This document shows positions 52,652 through 60,415 of a DNA stretch of 60,415 bases, piece by piece. How positions within the stretch are numbered: position 1 is the stretch's first letter; each line of letters starts with the position of its first letter. A model generated the notes under the pieces. It was not told the origin of the DNA and searched no databases. It worked only from the letters and a program-made list of their open reading frames with translations. The DNA lies in contig CAIPLM010000293.1 in the NCBI GenBank assembly GCA_903865895.1, positions 1 through 60,415 of the forward strand, read 5' to 3'. Both the position numbers and the translations under genes were made by a program. Source of the DNA: an uncultured Rhodospirillales bacterium. GTDB taxonomy: Bacteria > Pseudomonadota > Alphaproteobacteria > Acetobacterales > Acetobacteraceae.

Positions 52652-55540
52652 ATGGCCGGCTCGATCCATGTTCGCGGCGCGCGCGAGCACAATCTGAAGA
52701 ATGTGGATGTCGAGATCCCCCGCGACTCGCTGGTGGTGATCACCGGCCTGTCGGGTTCCGGCAAGTCTTCGCTCGCCTTTGACACCATCTACGCCGAGGG
52801 GCAGCGCCGCTACGTTGAGAGCCTCTCGGCCTATGCGCGGCAGTTCCTTGAGCTGATGGGCAAGCCTGACGTCGATTCGATCGAGGGACTCTCGCCGGCG
52901 ATTTCCATCGAGCAGAAGACCACCAGCCGCAACCCGCGCTCCACCGTCGGCACCGTCACCGAGATCCATGACTATATGCGCCTGTTATGGGCGCGCGCCG
53001 GCGTGCCCTACTCGCCCGCCACCGGCCTGCCGATCGAGGCGCAGACGGTGAGCCAGATGGTGGACCGGGTGCTGGCAATGCCGGAGGGCACGCGGCTGCT
53101 GCTGCTCGCCCCCGTGGTGCGCGATCGCAAGGGCGAATACCGCAAGGAACTCGCCGAGTTGCAGCGCCGGGGCTACACGCGTGTGAAGGTGGACGGCACG
53201 CTCTACGAAATCGGCGAGGTGCCGGCGCTCAACCGCAAGACCAAGCACGAGATCGAGGCGGTGGTGGACCGCGTGGTGGTGCGCGACGGCATGGCGCAGC
53301 GGCTGGCTGATAGCTTCGAGACGGCGCTCGCCCTGTCGGACGGCATTGTCTACGCCGAGAACGCCGATAATGGAGAGCGGACGGTGTTCTCCTCCCGCTT
53401 CGCCTGCCCGGTCAGCGGCTTCACCATTGAGGAGATCGAGCCGCGGCTGTTTAGCTTCAACTCGCCGCACGGCGCCTGCCCGGCCTGCGACGGGCTGGGC
53501 CAGGAGAGCTTCTTCGACCCCGCGCTGATCATCCCCGATGAGCGTCGCCCGCTGAATGACGGCGCGGTGGCGCCCTGGTCCGGCGCGCAAAGCCCGTACT
53601 ATGACCAGACCCTGCAATCCCTCGCCCGCCACTTCAAGGTGACGACTGCGACCGCCTGGAAGGACCTGCCGCCGCTCGTCTGTGAGGCGATCCTTCACGG
53701 CACCGGCGAGACCCCGGTCGAGTTCACGTACAAGGACGGTGTGCGGCAATACGCCGTCACCAAACCGTTCGAGGGTGTGGTGAAGAACCTCGACCGGCGC
53801 TGGCGCGAGACCGACAGCGCCTGGGTGCGCGAGGAAATGAGCCGTTACCAGGCGCAGAAGCCCTGCGCGGTCTGCGCTGGCGCCAGGCTGCGGCCCGAGG
53901 CACTGGCGGTGAAAGTCGCCGGCCACCACATTGCAGCGGCCTCGGAATTGTCGATCCGGAAGGCGCTCGCCTGGTTCGCTACCGTCCTCGACACCCTAAC
54001 CCCGCAGCGCCAGGAGATCGCTCGGCGCATCCTCCGCGAAATCCTTGATCGCCTGCAGTTCCTCGTCGATGTCGGGCTCGATTACCTGACGCTGGCCCGC
54101 GGTTCGGCGACGCTATCGGGCGGCGAGAGCCAGCGCATCCGGCTGGCCTCGCAAATCGGCTCCGGCCTCACCGGGGTGCTTTACGTGCTGGATGAACCCT
54201 CGATCGGCCTGCACCAGCGCGACAATGAGCGCCTGCTGGTAACGCTCAGGCGGCTGAAATCGCTCGGAAATACCGTGCTGGTGGTGGAGCACGACGAGGA
54301 CGCCATCCGCGCCGCCGACTATGTGATCGACATGGGGCCGGCGGCGGGTATCCATGGCGGCCACATCATCGCCGAAGGCACGCCGGCCGAAGTGATCGCC
54401 AATACCAATTCCATCACCGGCGACTATCTCTCCGGCCGCAAGCGCATCCTGGTGCCGGCGATGCGCCGCCCGATGCAGAAGGACCGCGTGCTGCGGGTGG
54501 TCGGTGCCAGCGGCAACAATCTCAAGGACGTCACCGCGACCTTCCCGCTCGGCACCTTCACCTGCATCACCGGCGTCTCCGGCGGCGGCAAATCTACCCT
54601 GGTGGTCGATACGCTCTACAAGGCCGCCTCGCGCCGGCTGATGGGCTCGGGCGAGGTGCCGGCGCCGCATCTGCGCATCGAGGGGCTCGAGCAGCTCGAC
54701 AAGATCATCGACATCGACCAGTCGCCGATCGGCCGCACCCCGCGCTCCAACCCCGCCACCTATACCGACCTTTTCGCCCCCATCCGCGACTGGTTCGCCG
54801 AACTGCCGGAGAGCCGGGCGCGCGGCTACAAATCCGGCCGCTTCTCCTTCAACGTGAAGGGCGGCCGCTGCGAGGCGTGCCAGGGCGATGGGCTGCTGAA
54901 GATCGAGATGCACTTCCTGCCCGACGTCTACGTCACCTGCGATACCTGCAAGGGGCGGCGCTATAATCGCGAGACGCTCGAGATCAAGTTCCGCGACAAG
55001 TCGATCGCCGAGGTGCTGGCGATGACGGTGGATGAGGCGGTGCCGTATTTCTCGGCGGTGACGCGCATTCATGACCGGCTGAAAATCCTCCAGCAGGTCG
55101 GCCTCGGCTATATCGCGCTCGGCCAGCAGGCTACCACGCTGTCGGGCGGTGAGGCGCAGCGCATCAAGCTATCCAAGGAACTGGCGCGGCGCGCGACGGG
55201 GCGGACGCTTTATATTCTCGACGAACCGACGACGGGGCTGCACTTCGAAGATGTGCGCAAGCTCCTGGAAGTGCTGCATGCCCTGGTGGATCAGGGCAAT
55301 ACGGTGGTGGTGATCGAGCACAATCTCGAAGTCATCAAGACCGCCGATTGGGTGCTCGATCTCGGGCCGGAGGGCGGCGATGGCGGCGGGCGGATTGTCG
55401 CCGAGGGCACGCCGGAGGATATCGCGGCCTGCCCGGAGAGCCATACCGGGCGCTTCCTCGCGCCGCTCCTGCCGGCAGCGCCTAGCCGAACAGCACCGGC
55501 AGCATCGAAACGACGAGCAGGATCGCCATCGCCGCGTTGA
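52652..55540 (+). CDS. uvrA: Excinuclease ABC subunit A
   Basis: 962 residues from [20 protein letters not shown]. Two ABC ATPase halves: Walker [20 protein letters not shown] with signature [12 protein letters not shown], and [16 protein letters not shown] with [15 protein letters not shown]. Zinc modules lie at CPACDGLGQ and CEACQGDG / [10 protein letters not shown]. UvrA scans DNA for bulky damage and loads UvrB. An SOS box lies 47 bases upstream. The extended, basic C-terminus ([18 protein letters not shown]) runs 59 bases into the convergent LysE-family gene. Confidence 0.97.
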   Translation: MAGSIHVRGAREHNLKNVDVEIPRDSLVVITGLSGSGKSSLAFDTIYAEGQRRYVESLSAYARQFLELMGKPDVDSIEGLSPAISIEQKTTSRNPRSTVGTVTEIHDYMRLLWARAGVPYSPATGLPIEAQTVSQMVDRVLAMPEGTRLLLLAPVVRDRKGEYRKELAELQRRGYTRVKVDGTLYEIGEVPALNRKTKHEIEAVVDRVVVRDGMAQRLADSFETALALSDGIVYAENADNGERTVFSSRFACPVSGFTIEEIEPRLFSFNSPHGACPACDGLGQESFFDPALIIPDERRPLNDGAVAPWSGAQSPYYDQTLQSLARHFKVTTATAWKDLPPLVCEAILHGTGETPVEFTYKDGVRQYAVTKPFEGVVKNLDRRWRETDSAWVREEMSRYQAQKPCAVCAGARLRPEALAVKVAGHHIAAASELSIRKALAWFATVLDTLTPQRQEIARRILREILDRLQFLVDVGLDYLTLARGSATLSGGESQRIRLASQIGSGLTGVLYVLDEPSIGLHQRDNERLLVTLRRLKSLGNTVLVVEHDEDAIRAADYVIDMGPAAGIHGGHIIAEGTPAEVIANTNSITGDYLSGRKRILVPAMRRPMQKDRVLRVVGASGNNLKDVTATFPLGTFTCITGVSGGGKSTLVVDTLYKAASRRLMGSGEVPAPHLRIEGLEQLDKIIDIDQSPIGRTPRSNPATYTDLFAPIRDWFAELPESRARGYKSGRFSFNVKGGRCEACQGDGLLKIEMHFLPDVYVTCDTCKGRRYNRETLEIKFRDKSIAEVLAMTVDEAVPYFSAVTRIHDRLKILQQVGLGYIALGQQATTLSGGEAQRIKLSKELARRATGRTLYILDEPTTGLHFEDVRKLLEVLHALVDQGNTVVVIEHNLEVIKTADWVLDLGPEGGDGGGRIVAEGTPEDIAACPESHTGRFLAPLLPAAPSRTAPAASKRRAGSPSPR

Positions 55541-56075
55541 AGGCGCGCAGTTGGGCGGACGTGCGCAGGAGGCGCCCGGCCTGCTCGCCCAGCGCCGCCC
55601 AAGCGAGGTTGCAGGGCAGGCCGACCAGCCAGAAGATGCCCGCCATCGCGGCGAATTGCGGCGCCAGCGCGGCGTCGGGGTTGGCCCAGGTGGTGGTCAT
55701 CCCCAGTGCCAGCAGCCAGGCCTTTGGGTTGATCCACTGGAACATCGCCGCGCCCCAAAAGCGCAGTGGCGGGCGACGGCGGCCTTCGCCTGGGGGCGGC
55801 GAGGTGGCGATCTGCCAGGCAATCCAACCGATCCAGGCGGCGCCGATCCAACGCATGGCGTGATGCAGCTGCGGGAAAGCCGCCAGCGGCACGGCGAGGC
55901 CCAGCCCGACCAGCAGGATCATCGCCGCGAAACCGGTTGAAATCCCGAACATATGCGGGATGGTCGCGCGCAGCCCGCTATTGGCGGCGGCCGCGGCGAT
56001 CATCAGCACGTTCGGCCCCGGCGTGATGGAACCGGCGATGGCGAAGGCGACGAAGGGGAGGAGGGGGAAGTCCAT
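55482..56075 (-). CDS. LysE/RhtB-family exporter
   Basis: 197 residues with about six hydrophobic segments. The opening [21 protein letters not shown] holds the family's TPGPN motif. GIAWQIATS-like and [15 protein letters not shown] segments are also typical. Such proteins export amino acids such as lysine, homoserine or threonine. A palindrome, AGGTCA-N7-TGACCT, begins 7 bases upstream of the start and may bind the regulator. The 3' end overlaps uvrA by 59 bases tail to tail. Confidence 0.87.
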   Translation of the reverse strand: MDFPLLPFVAFAIAGSITPGPNVLMIAAAAANSGLRATIPHMFGISTGFAAMILLVGLGLAVPLAAFPQLHHAMRWIGAAWIGWIAWQIATSPPPGEGRRRPPLRFWGAAMFQWINPKAWLLALGMTTTWANPDAALAPQFAAMAGIFWLVGLPCNLAWAALGEQAGRLLRTSAQLRAFNAAMAILLVVSMLPVLFG

Positions 56076-56081
56076 GATAAA

Positions 56082-56100
56082 AGGTCAGCAAATATGACCT
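56082..56100. promoter_or_regulatory. Palindrome at the LysE-type gene start
   Basis: AGGTCA-N7-TGACCT with an AT-rich centre, 7 bases before the exporter's ATG. The form resembles Lrp/AsnC- or LysR-type sites, but no such regulator gene is adjacent. A second inverted repeat, CCAACG-N9-CGTTGG (56137-56157), lies just past the methyltransferase stop and may be a weak terminator without a T run. Confidence 0.35.
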
Positions 56101-56165
56101 ATTGACACCACCACTGAAACCGCAACCCTGCCACGACCAACGGTCACGGATCGTTGGAACGCCGA

Positions 56166-56987
56166 TCAGCCCGGTTTCGTGCCTCGGCACCCCAAGGCAA
56201 CCGCGACGAAGGAGCGCACCCCATCGGGGCGGTTGGAAACATAGGCGCGTCGAACATGGTCCTTCAGCGTCGCGCGTGCATCGGGGGTAAGGCTCATAAT
56301 GTATTGCCCCGGGGGGCCGTCGCCCGCCTCAAGCGGCGCCCAATAGTCGTCAAATCCCGCATAATCCATCCGGAACATCAAATCGGACGCCACCACATCC
56401 TGCAGGCCCGCCGCGCGCCAGGCCGCCGCGATATCGCCTTGGCCCGTCAGTGGGGAGAACGAGGCAAACGGGAACCGCGCGGTCGGGTCGAGCACGCCCG
56501 CGATGTCGCGCAACATGCGATAGGCCGACAGGCCGCTGAAACTGTCCCATACCGCGGATGTAATCGTGCCGCCGGGCTTGGTCACCCGGATCATCTCGTC
56601 GAGTGCCTGGCGGTATTCGGGAATGAATTGCAGGACGAGCATGCTGTAAGCACGGTCGAACATGGCGTCGGCGAACGGCAGCGCGCGGGCGTCACCGGTG
56701 CGGAAGCTCAGGCGCGGGTCGGTATTGCGCGCGGCCGCGAAGCCAACATAGGCCTCCGAAGGGTCAATCCCGACCACCTCGGCGACCTTTGCCGCCTGCG
56801 GCAGAGCAAACGTCAGGCTGCCGGTGCCGCATCCGACATCCAGCACGCGCTCGCCATCCGCGAGGCCGCCGAGGCCGATCAGCAGAGGCGCAAGCCGGCG
56901 ACTCCACCGGCCCATGATGCCCTCATAGCCCTCAGGATTCTCTGCTTTGAAGCCGGCATAAGGCGATGCGGGTGAGGGCATTGTCAT
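56166..56987 (-). CDS. SAM-dependent methyltransferase, class I
   Basis: 273 residues. Motif I is VLDVGCGTGSLTFAL, motif II lies in VVGIDPSEAYVGFA, and FDRAYSMLVLQFIPEYRQALDEMIRVTKPGG is the type 11 core, close to UbiE-like enzymes. The target is unknown. It starts 40 bases after the sulfite dehydrogenase anchor gene on the same strand, so it may be read from that operon, though nothing in the sequence links it to sulfite oxidation. Confidence 0.83.
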   Translation of the reverse strand: MTMPSPASPYAGFKAENPEGYEGIMGRWSRRLAPLLIGLGGLADGERVLDVGCGTGSLTFALPQAAKVAEVVGIDPSEAYVGFAAARNTDPRLSFRTGDARALPFADAMFDRAYSMLVLQFIPEYRQALDEMIRVTKPGGTITSAVWDSFSGLSAYRMLRDIAGVLDPTARFPFASFSPLTGQGDIAAAWRAAGLQDVVASDLMFRMDYAGFDDYWAPLEAGDGPPGQYIMSLTPDARATLKDHVRRAYVSNRPDGVRSFVAVALGCRGTKPG

Positions 56988-57027
56988 CTTGAGGACGTCC
57001 CTGGGGCCTGTGGTTGACTTGCGGCGG

Positions 57028-57960
57028 TTAGGCTTGCCGTCCGTAGAATAGCACGACCGTGTGCGTCGCCTCGGCGAAGAACAGCCAGCGCTCCAGCAGC
57101 ATGCCCAGCAGCCCGCAGGCCGCGGCGAGGATCAGCACCGCCACCGGCACTGCGCCGGCAGCGACGCCGACGAGCATGGCGAGCGGCACGCCGAAGCCTA
57201 GTAGTGCGGCATAGACCCGCAGCTTGGCCGCGTGCTTTCGGGCGATCCGGAAGCCCATCTCCTTCAGGAGGTAGTTCTCCTCGGTATGCGGCGCCTCGAA
57301 GCTGCGCACCTTGCCGATTGAGCCAAGCCCGGTGGCGCTTTCCGGCGTGCTGGCGCTCACCGAGCCGTCGATTGCTTGCCAGTAGGCCAGCTTCACCGCG
57401 ATGCCGCCTGCCCCGAGCGCCAGGGCCAGCACGGCGAGCCGACCGGCGGCGGTCACGTCGAAAAAGGCGGTCACGGCCGCGAGGCATAGTGCGCCGCTGA
57501 AGCCGGCCGCAATGAGGTAGAACGCCGGCACCAGCCCGTGGTTCCACTGGCGGATCGGCTTCAGCGAGGCGTAGATCATCGCCGTGCAATAGACGGTGAT
57601 CGCCGCCCCCACCGCGCCGAGCAGCCCGAGCAGCGCCACCGGGCGACTGCCGAGCAGCCAGAGCAGGCCGAACACGAGCACGGGGACGTAGGTGAGCAGC
57701 GCTGCGACACCCTCGCGCGACAGCCAGGAGGAGCGCCACTGCGACAGTGCCCGCCAGGCCCGTTCGGGGTGGCCGAGATGCGCGGTGGAGGAGAGCAGCC
57801 CCGCGGTGAACAGGGCTGTGGCGAGGCCAAGCGCGATCAGGCCGAAGCCGATCGTCTCCGGCAGCATCCCGAGCGCGCCCAGCACGCCGAGCCAGAACAG
57901 CATGCCGTAGCCGGCACCCGAGGCAGTGGTGAAAAAGACGATGGAACCGGCGGGTTTCAT
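57028..57960 (-). CDS. soeC: DmsC-type membrane anchor subunit (SoeC-like)
   Basis: 310 residues from MKPAGSIVFFTTASGAGYGML. Eight or so membrane segments, including LSSTAHLGHPERAWRALSQW-type and SREGVAALLTYV blocks, are typical of DmsC-family anchors that pass electrons between quinone and an iron-sulfur subunit. In sulfite-oxidising SoeABC the anchor reduces the quinone pool. It follows the iron-sulfur subunit gene by 16 bases. The last residues (FYGRQA) fit the family. A DMSO-reductase anchor is the alternative reading. Confidence 0.8.
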   Translation of the reverse strand: MKPAGSIVFFTTASGAGYGMLFWLGVLGALGMLPETIGFGLIALGLATALFTAGLLSSTAHLGHPERAWRALSQWRSSWLSREGVAALLTYVPVLVFGLLWLLGSRPVALLGLLGAVGAAITVYCTAMIYASLKPIRQWNHGLVPAFYLIAAGFSGALCLAAVTAFFDVTAAGRLAVLALALGAGGIAVKLAYWQAIDGSVSASTPESATGLGSIGKVRSFEAPHTEENYLLKEMGFRIARKHAAKLRVYAALLGFGVPLAMLVGVAAGAVPVAVLILAAACGLLGMLLERWLFFAEATHTVVLFYGRQA

Positions 57961-57976
57961 GGCGTGGTCTCCCCGC

Positions 57977-58708
57977 TCAACGCGACAGCGCGCGGTCGAG
58001 CCAGCGCAGCAGGCTCGATCCGCCCCCGGTCTCGGCGGCCGGCGTGGCGGTCTTGGCCACGGCAGGCTTGCGCGGCGGCAGATATTTGTTGGTCGGCTTG
58101 TAGCCGAGCTCCGGCAGCAGGTCGTAGCCGCCACGCTCGAGCACGAGTTGCGAGACCTTGCTGGCGGGGTCGTTGAAATCGCCGAAATGCCGCGCGCTCG
58201 CCGGGCAGGTCGAGACGCAGGCCGGCACACGGTCGGCTTCCTCGAGGTTCTCGTTGTAGATGCGGTCGATGCACAGGGTGCATTTCTTCATCACACCGTC
58301 GTCCACGTCGAACTCGCGGGCCCCATAGGCGCAGGCCCAGGCACAGAGCTGGCAACCGATGCAGGCCTCGGCATTGACCAGCACGATGCCGTCCTCGGCG
58401 CGCTTATAGGAGGCGCCGGTGGGGCAGACGGTGACGCAGGGCGCGTCCTCGCAATGCAGGCAGGAGCGCGGGAAGTGCACGGTGCGGCTGCAATCGCCCT
58501 CGCCGGCCTCGTAGGTGTGCACCCGGTTGAACCATACGCCGTGCGGGTCCGCCTGGTAGGCGTTGCTGTCGGTGAGCGGCGCGGAATGGCCAGAGGCGTT
58601 CCATTCCTTGCAGTTCACCGCGCAGGCATGGCAGCCGACGCAGGTATCGAGATCGATCACCAGGCCAAGCTTCTTGGCGCCTTGCGCCGGGGTGGGGAGG
58701 CTGGTCAT
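57977..58708 (-). CDS. soeB: Four-cluster iron-sulfur subunit (SoeB-like)
   Basis: 243 residues from MTSLPTPAQGAKKLGLVIDL. Four cysteine groups for [4Fe-4S] clusters: CVGCHACAVNC, CLHCEDAPCVTVCP, CIGCQLCAWAC, and CTLC with CVSTCP. It carries electrons between the molybdenum subunit and the membrane anchor on the cytoplasmic side; no twin-arginine signal is present, as expected for SoeB and unlike DmsB complexes that are exported. Its ATG shares one base with the stop of the catalytic subunit gene. Confidence 0.86.
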   Translation of the reverse strand: MTSLPTPAQGAKKLGLVIDLDTCVGCHACAVNCKEWNASGHSAPLTDSNAYQADPHGVWFNRVHTYEAGEGDCSRTVHFPRSCLHCEDAPCVTVCPTGASYKRAEDGIVLVNAEACIGCQLCAWACAYGAREFDVDDGVMKKCTLCIDRIYNENLEEADRVPACVSTCPASARHFGDFNDPASKVSQLVLERGGYDLLPELGYKPTNKYLPPRKPAVAKTATPAAETGGGSSLLRWLDRALSR

Positions 58709-60415
58709 CAGATGTTTTCCCCGTAGCGCAGGGTTGATGTGGCGGGCTTCATGTGCGGCGGACGCGGCAGGGTGTCGAAATGGGGCGCTGTCTGCCCTTC
58801 TTCGCCATGCGCGACTTTCTCGACGCGCACCCGCAGATCGTACCACGCGGCCTGCCCGGTCACCGGGTCGGCATTGGCGGTGCGGTTGTCGCCCTGGCCC
58901 TTCTGCGCCGGCAGCCACTCGGAGATCACGTGGTTGAGCAGGAAGCCCTGCTCGCTCTCATTGGCATCGGCCGAGAGGTTCCAGGCACCGGAGCGCTTGC
59001 CGATGGCGTTCCAGGTCCAAACCGTGTCGTGGTTGACGCCCTCCATGAGGCGGATCTGGCATTTCAGTTTGCCGGTCCGCGAGGTCACCCACACCCAGTC
59101 ATCATCCACCAGCCCGAGCGCGGTGCCCATGCGGCGGTTCATGTAGAGGTGGTTGCGGCTGTAGATCTGCCGCAGCCAGGCGTTCTGCGAACCCCAGGCG
59201 TGGTACATCGGCATCGGCCGCTGGGTGATAGCGTGCAGCGGAAAAGCGGCGAGCTCGATCGAGGCCTGCTCGAACGGGACGTACCAAATTGGCAGCGGGT
59301 CAAAATAGGTGCGGATGCGCTCGCGCAGCCGGTCGGGCGGCTGCACCGGGCCGTGGCCCAGGGCAGCGAGGCGGAACTTCTGGAGATGCTCGCTGTAGAG
59401 CTGGAACACCACCTGATTGGCTACGCCGACCATGCCCATGGCGTGGGCGGTATCGAGATAGGCCTTGTTGGCGTGCTTGAAATAGGTCTGCTCGGGCGGC
59501 AGCTCGAAGCGCCAGAAGCACTCATTCTCGACGTAGCGCTTGAGCTGGTCGGGGTTGGCCGCCCCCTTGCCGTGCTGGGTGCCATCGCCGCGCCAGCCCG
59601 CCAGCGGGCCGACGCCCGGGGTGCGCTCGTGGTTGGCGAGGTAGTCGGCATAGGAGGTGAACTTGGCCGAGCCGTCCTCCTTCACGAAGCCCGGCAGCTT
59701 CAGCCGGGCGCCGAGATCCACCAGCACGTCCTGGAACGGCCGCACATCACGATCGAGCGGCACCACGGGCTGACGGATGGCATCGGCCGGCCCGTGGCTG
59801 CTTCCGATCGGCCGGTCCAGCACGGAAATCGCGTCCCAGCGCTCGAGATAGGTGGTGTCGGGCAGGATGAGGTCGGCGTAGGGCACCGTCTCAGAGAAGA
59901 ACGCGTCGGAGTAGATCACCTTGGGGATCTTATACTCGCCGTTCTCGTCCTTGTCGGTGAGCTGGCGCATCGCGTCGCCCGGGTTCATCGACGAGTTCCA
60001 GGCCATGTTGGCCATGAACATGAACAGCACGTCGATCTTGTAGGGATCGCCGGCATGGGCGTTGGCGATCACCGTGTGCATCAGCCCGTGGGCGGAAATA
60101 GGCGCTTCCCAGGAATAGGCCTTGTCGATGCGGCAGGGCGTGCCGTCATCGTCGAGCAGCAGATGCTCGGGGCCGGCGGGGAAGCCGAGCGCCATGCCCG
60201 GCATCTCCTTGTTCGGCGTGGCGCCCTTGCCGGCCGGCGGCGGGCCCGGTGGGATCGGCCGCGGATAGGGCGACTTGTAGCGCCAGGAGCCCGGGGTATC
60301 GATGGCGCCCAGCAGCATCTGCAGCAGATGCAGCGCGCGGCAGGTGTGGAACCCGTTGGAATGGGCCGAAATCCCGCGCATCGCGTGGATCGCGACGGGG
60401 CGGCCGACCATGGTT
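58708..60415 (-). CDS. soeA: Molybdopterin oxidoreductase catalytic subunit (SoeA-like), 5' end outside window
   Basis: At least 567 C-terminal residues; the frame runs to the right edge, so the N-terminus with the [4Fe-4S] motif is missing. Blocks such as YADLILPDTTYLERWDAI and the C-terminal molybdopterin-dinucleotide-binding domain (QNAWLRQIYSRNHLYMNRRM, ESEQGFLLNHVISEWLP) are typical of the DMSO reductase superfamily. With the SoeB- and SoeC-like subunits it probably forms a cytoplasmic-facing sulfite:quinone oxidoreductase. Polysulfide or DMSO reductase is the alternative. Confidence 0.84.
   Translation of the reverse strand, partial: TMVGRPVAIHAMRGISAHSNGFHTCRALHLLQMLLGAIDTPGSWRYKSPYPRPIPPGPPPAGKGATPNKEMPGMALGFPAGPEHLLLDDDGTPCRIDKAYSWEAPISAHGLMHTVIANAHAGDPYKIDVLFMFMANMAWNSSMNPGDAMRQLTDKDENGEYKIPKVIYSDAFFSETVPYADLILPDTTYLERWDAISVLDRPIGSSHGPADAIRQPVVPLDRDVRPFQDVLVDLGARLKLPGFVKEDGSAKFTSYADYLANHERTPGVGPLAGWRGDGTQHGKGAANPDQLKRYVENECFWRFELPPEQTYFKHANKAYLDTAHAMGMVGVANQVVFQLYSEHLQKFRLAALGHGPVQPPDRLRERIRTYFDPLPIWYVPFEQASIELAAFPLHAITQRPMPMYHAWGSQNAWLRQIYSRNHLYMNRRMGTALGLVDDDWVWVTSRTGKLKCQIRLMEGVNHDTVWTWNAIGKRSGAWNLSADANESEQGFLLNHVISEWLPAQKGQGDNRTANADPVTGQAAWYDLRVRVEKVAHGEEGQTAPHFDTLPRPPHMKPATSTLRYGENI

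Noticed and set aside
1-60415. CRISPR array, prophage or IS transposase
   Set aside because: No regularly spaced repeats, no phage structural genes and no transposase motifs were seen; only REP/MITE-like palindromes occur.

Overview
The window reads as chromosomal DNA of a GC-rich alphaproteobacterium, most likely Acetobacteraceae/Rhodospirillales. That assignment is inferred from gene content (clpS-clpA, a phasin, hisZ next to purA, a FixLJ-type two-component pair, an SoeABC-type enzyme), an alphaproteobacterial SOS box (direct-repeat GTTC-N7-GTTC type), and palindromic intergenic repeats of a kind I associate with this group. No search was run.

Left edge (1-1860): a visibly AT-richer HNH-nuclease gene, open to the window edge, then about 420 bases of non-coding DNA with a REP-like repeat, then a small gene remnant with no stop of its own. 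Region 1862-10587 is a catabolic island: a divergent LacI-type regulator (9517-10587) faces a seven-gene operon encoding a binding protein, two permeases, a two-domain cupin, two double-SnoaL proteins and a MetE-like zinc methyltransferase. The ABC ATPase is absent and the substrate is unknown. This is the best candidate for an undescribed pathway.

10653-15598 holds two tandem secreted beta-propeller paralogs and an orphan peptide-type binding protein. 15725-19396 is protein quality control (clpA, clpS) and a phasin with possible PhaR-type sites. 19710-23382 has a SPOR-tailed D,D-carboxypeptidase, a SIMPL protein, threonine aldolase and a methyltransferase. 23499-25590 is an overlapping KDPG aldolase / KDG kinase / GNAT operon. 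25587-29181 is an opposing operon of a CNT transporter, an FMN hydroxy-acid oxidase and an FAH-family enzyme. 29381-32526 is a GT4 / PhyH / GT2 glycan cassette.

32527-36080 is purC facing hisZ-purA, followed by a perfect CRP-type palindrome before a small hypothetical gene, and then a roughly 215-base composite palindromic element. 36800-39322 is secD-secF. 39466-43260 encodes a Gfo/Idh/MocA oxidoreductase and a FixL/FixJ-like pair. radC, an SDR and a divergent argininosuccinate-lyase paralog follow, then a thioesterase, map and tRNA-Lys(TTT).

47939-52397 (minus) is a compact ssb-gyrA-coaD-cyclophilin run. uvrA diverges from ssb with a perfect SOS box between them. The right end carries a LysE exporter with a palindrome at its start, a methyltransferase, and the soeCBA-type sulfite dehydrogenase genes, the catalytic subunit being cut by the window edge.
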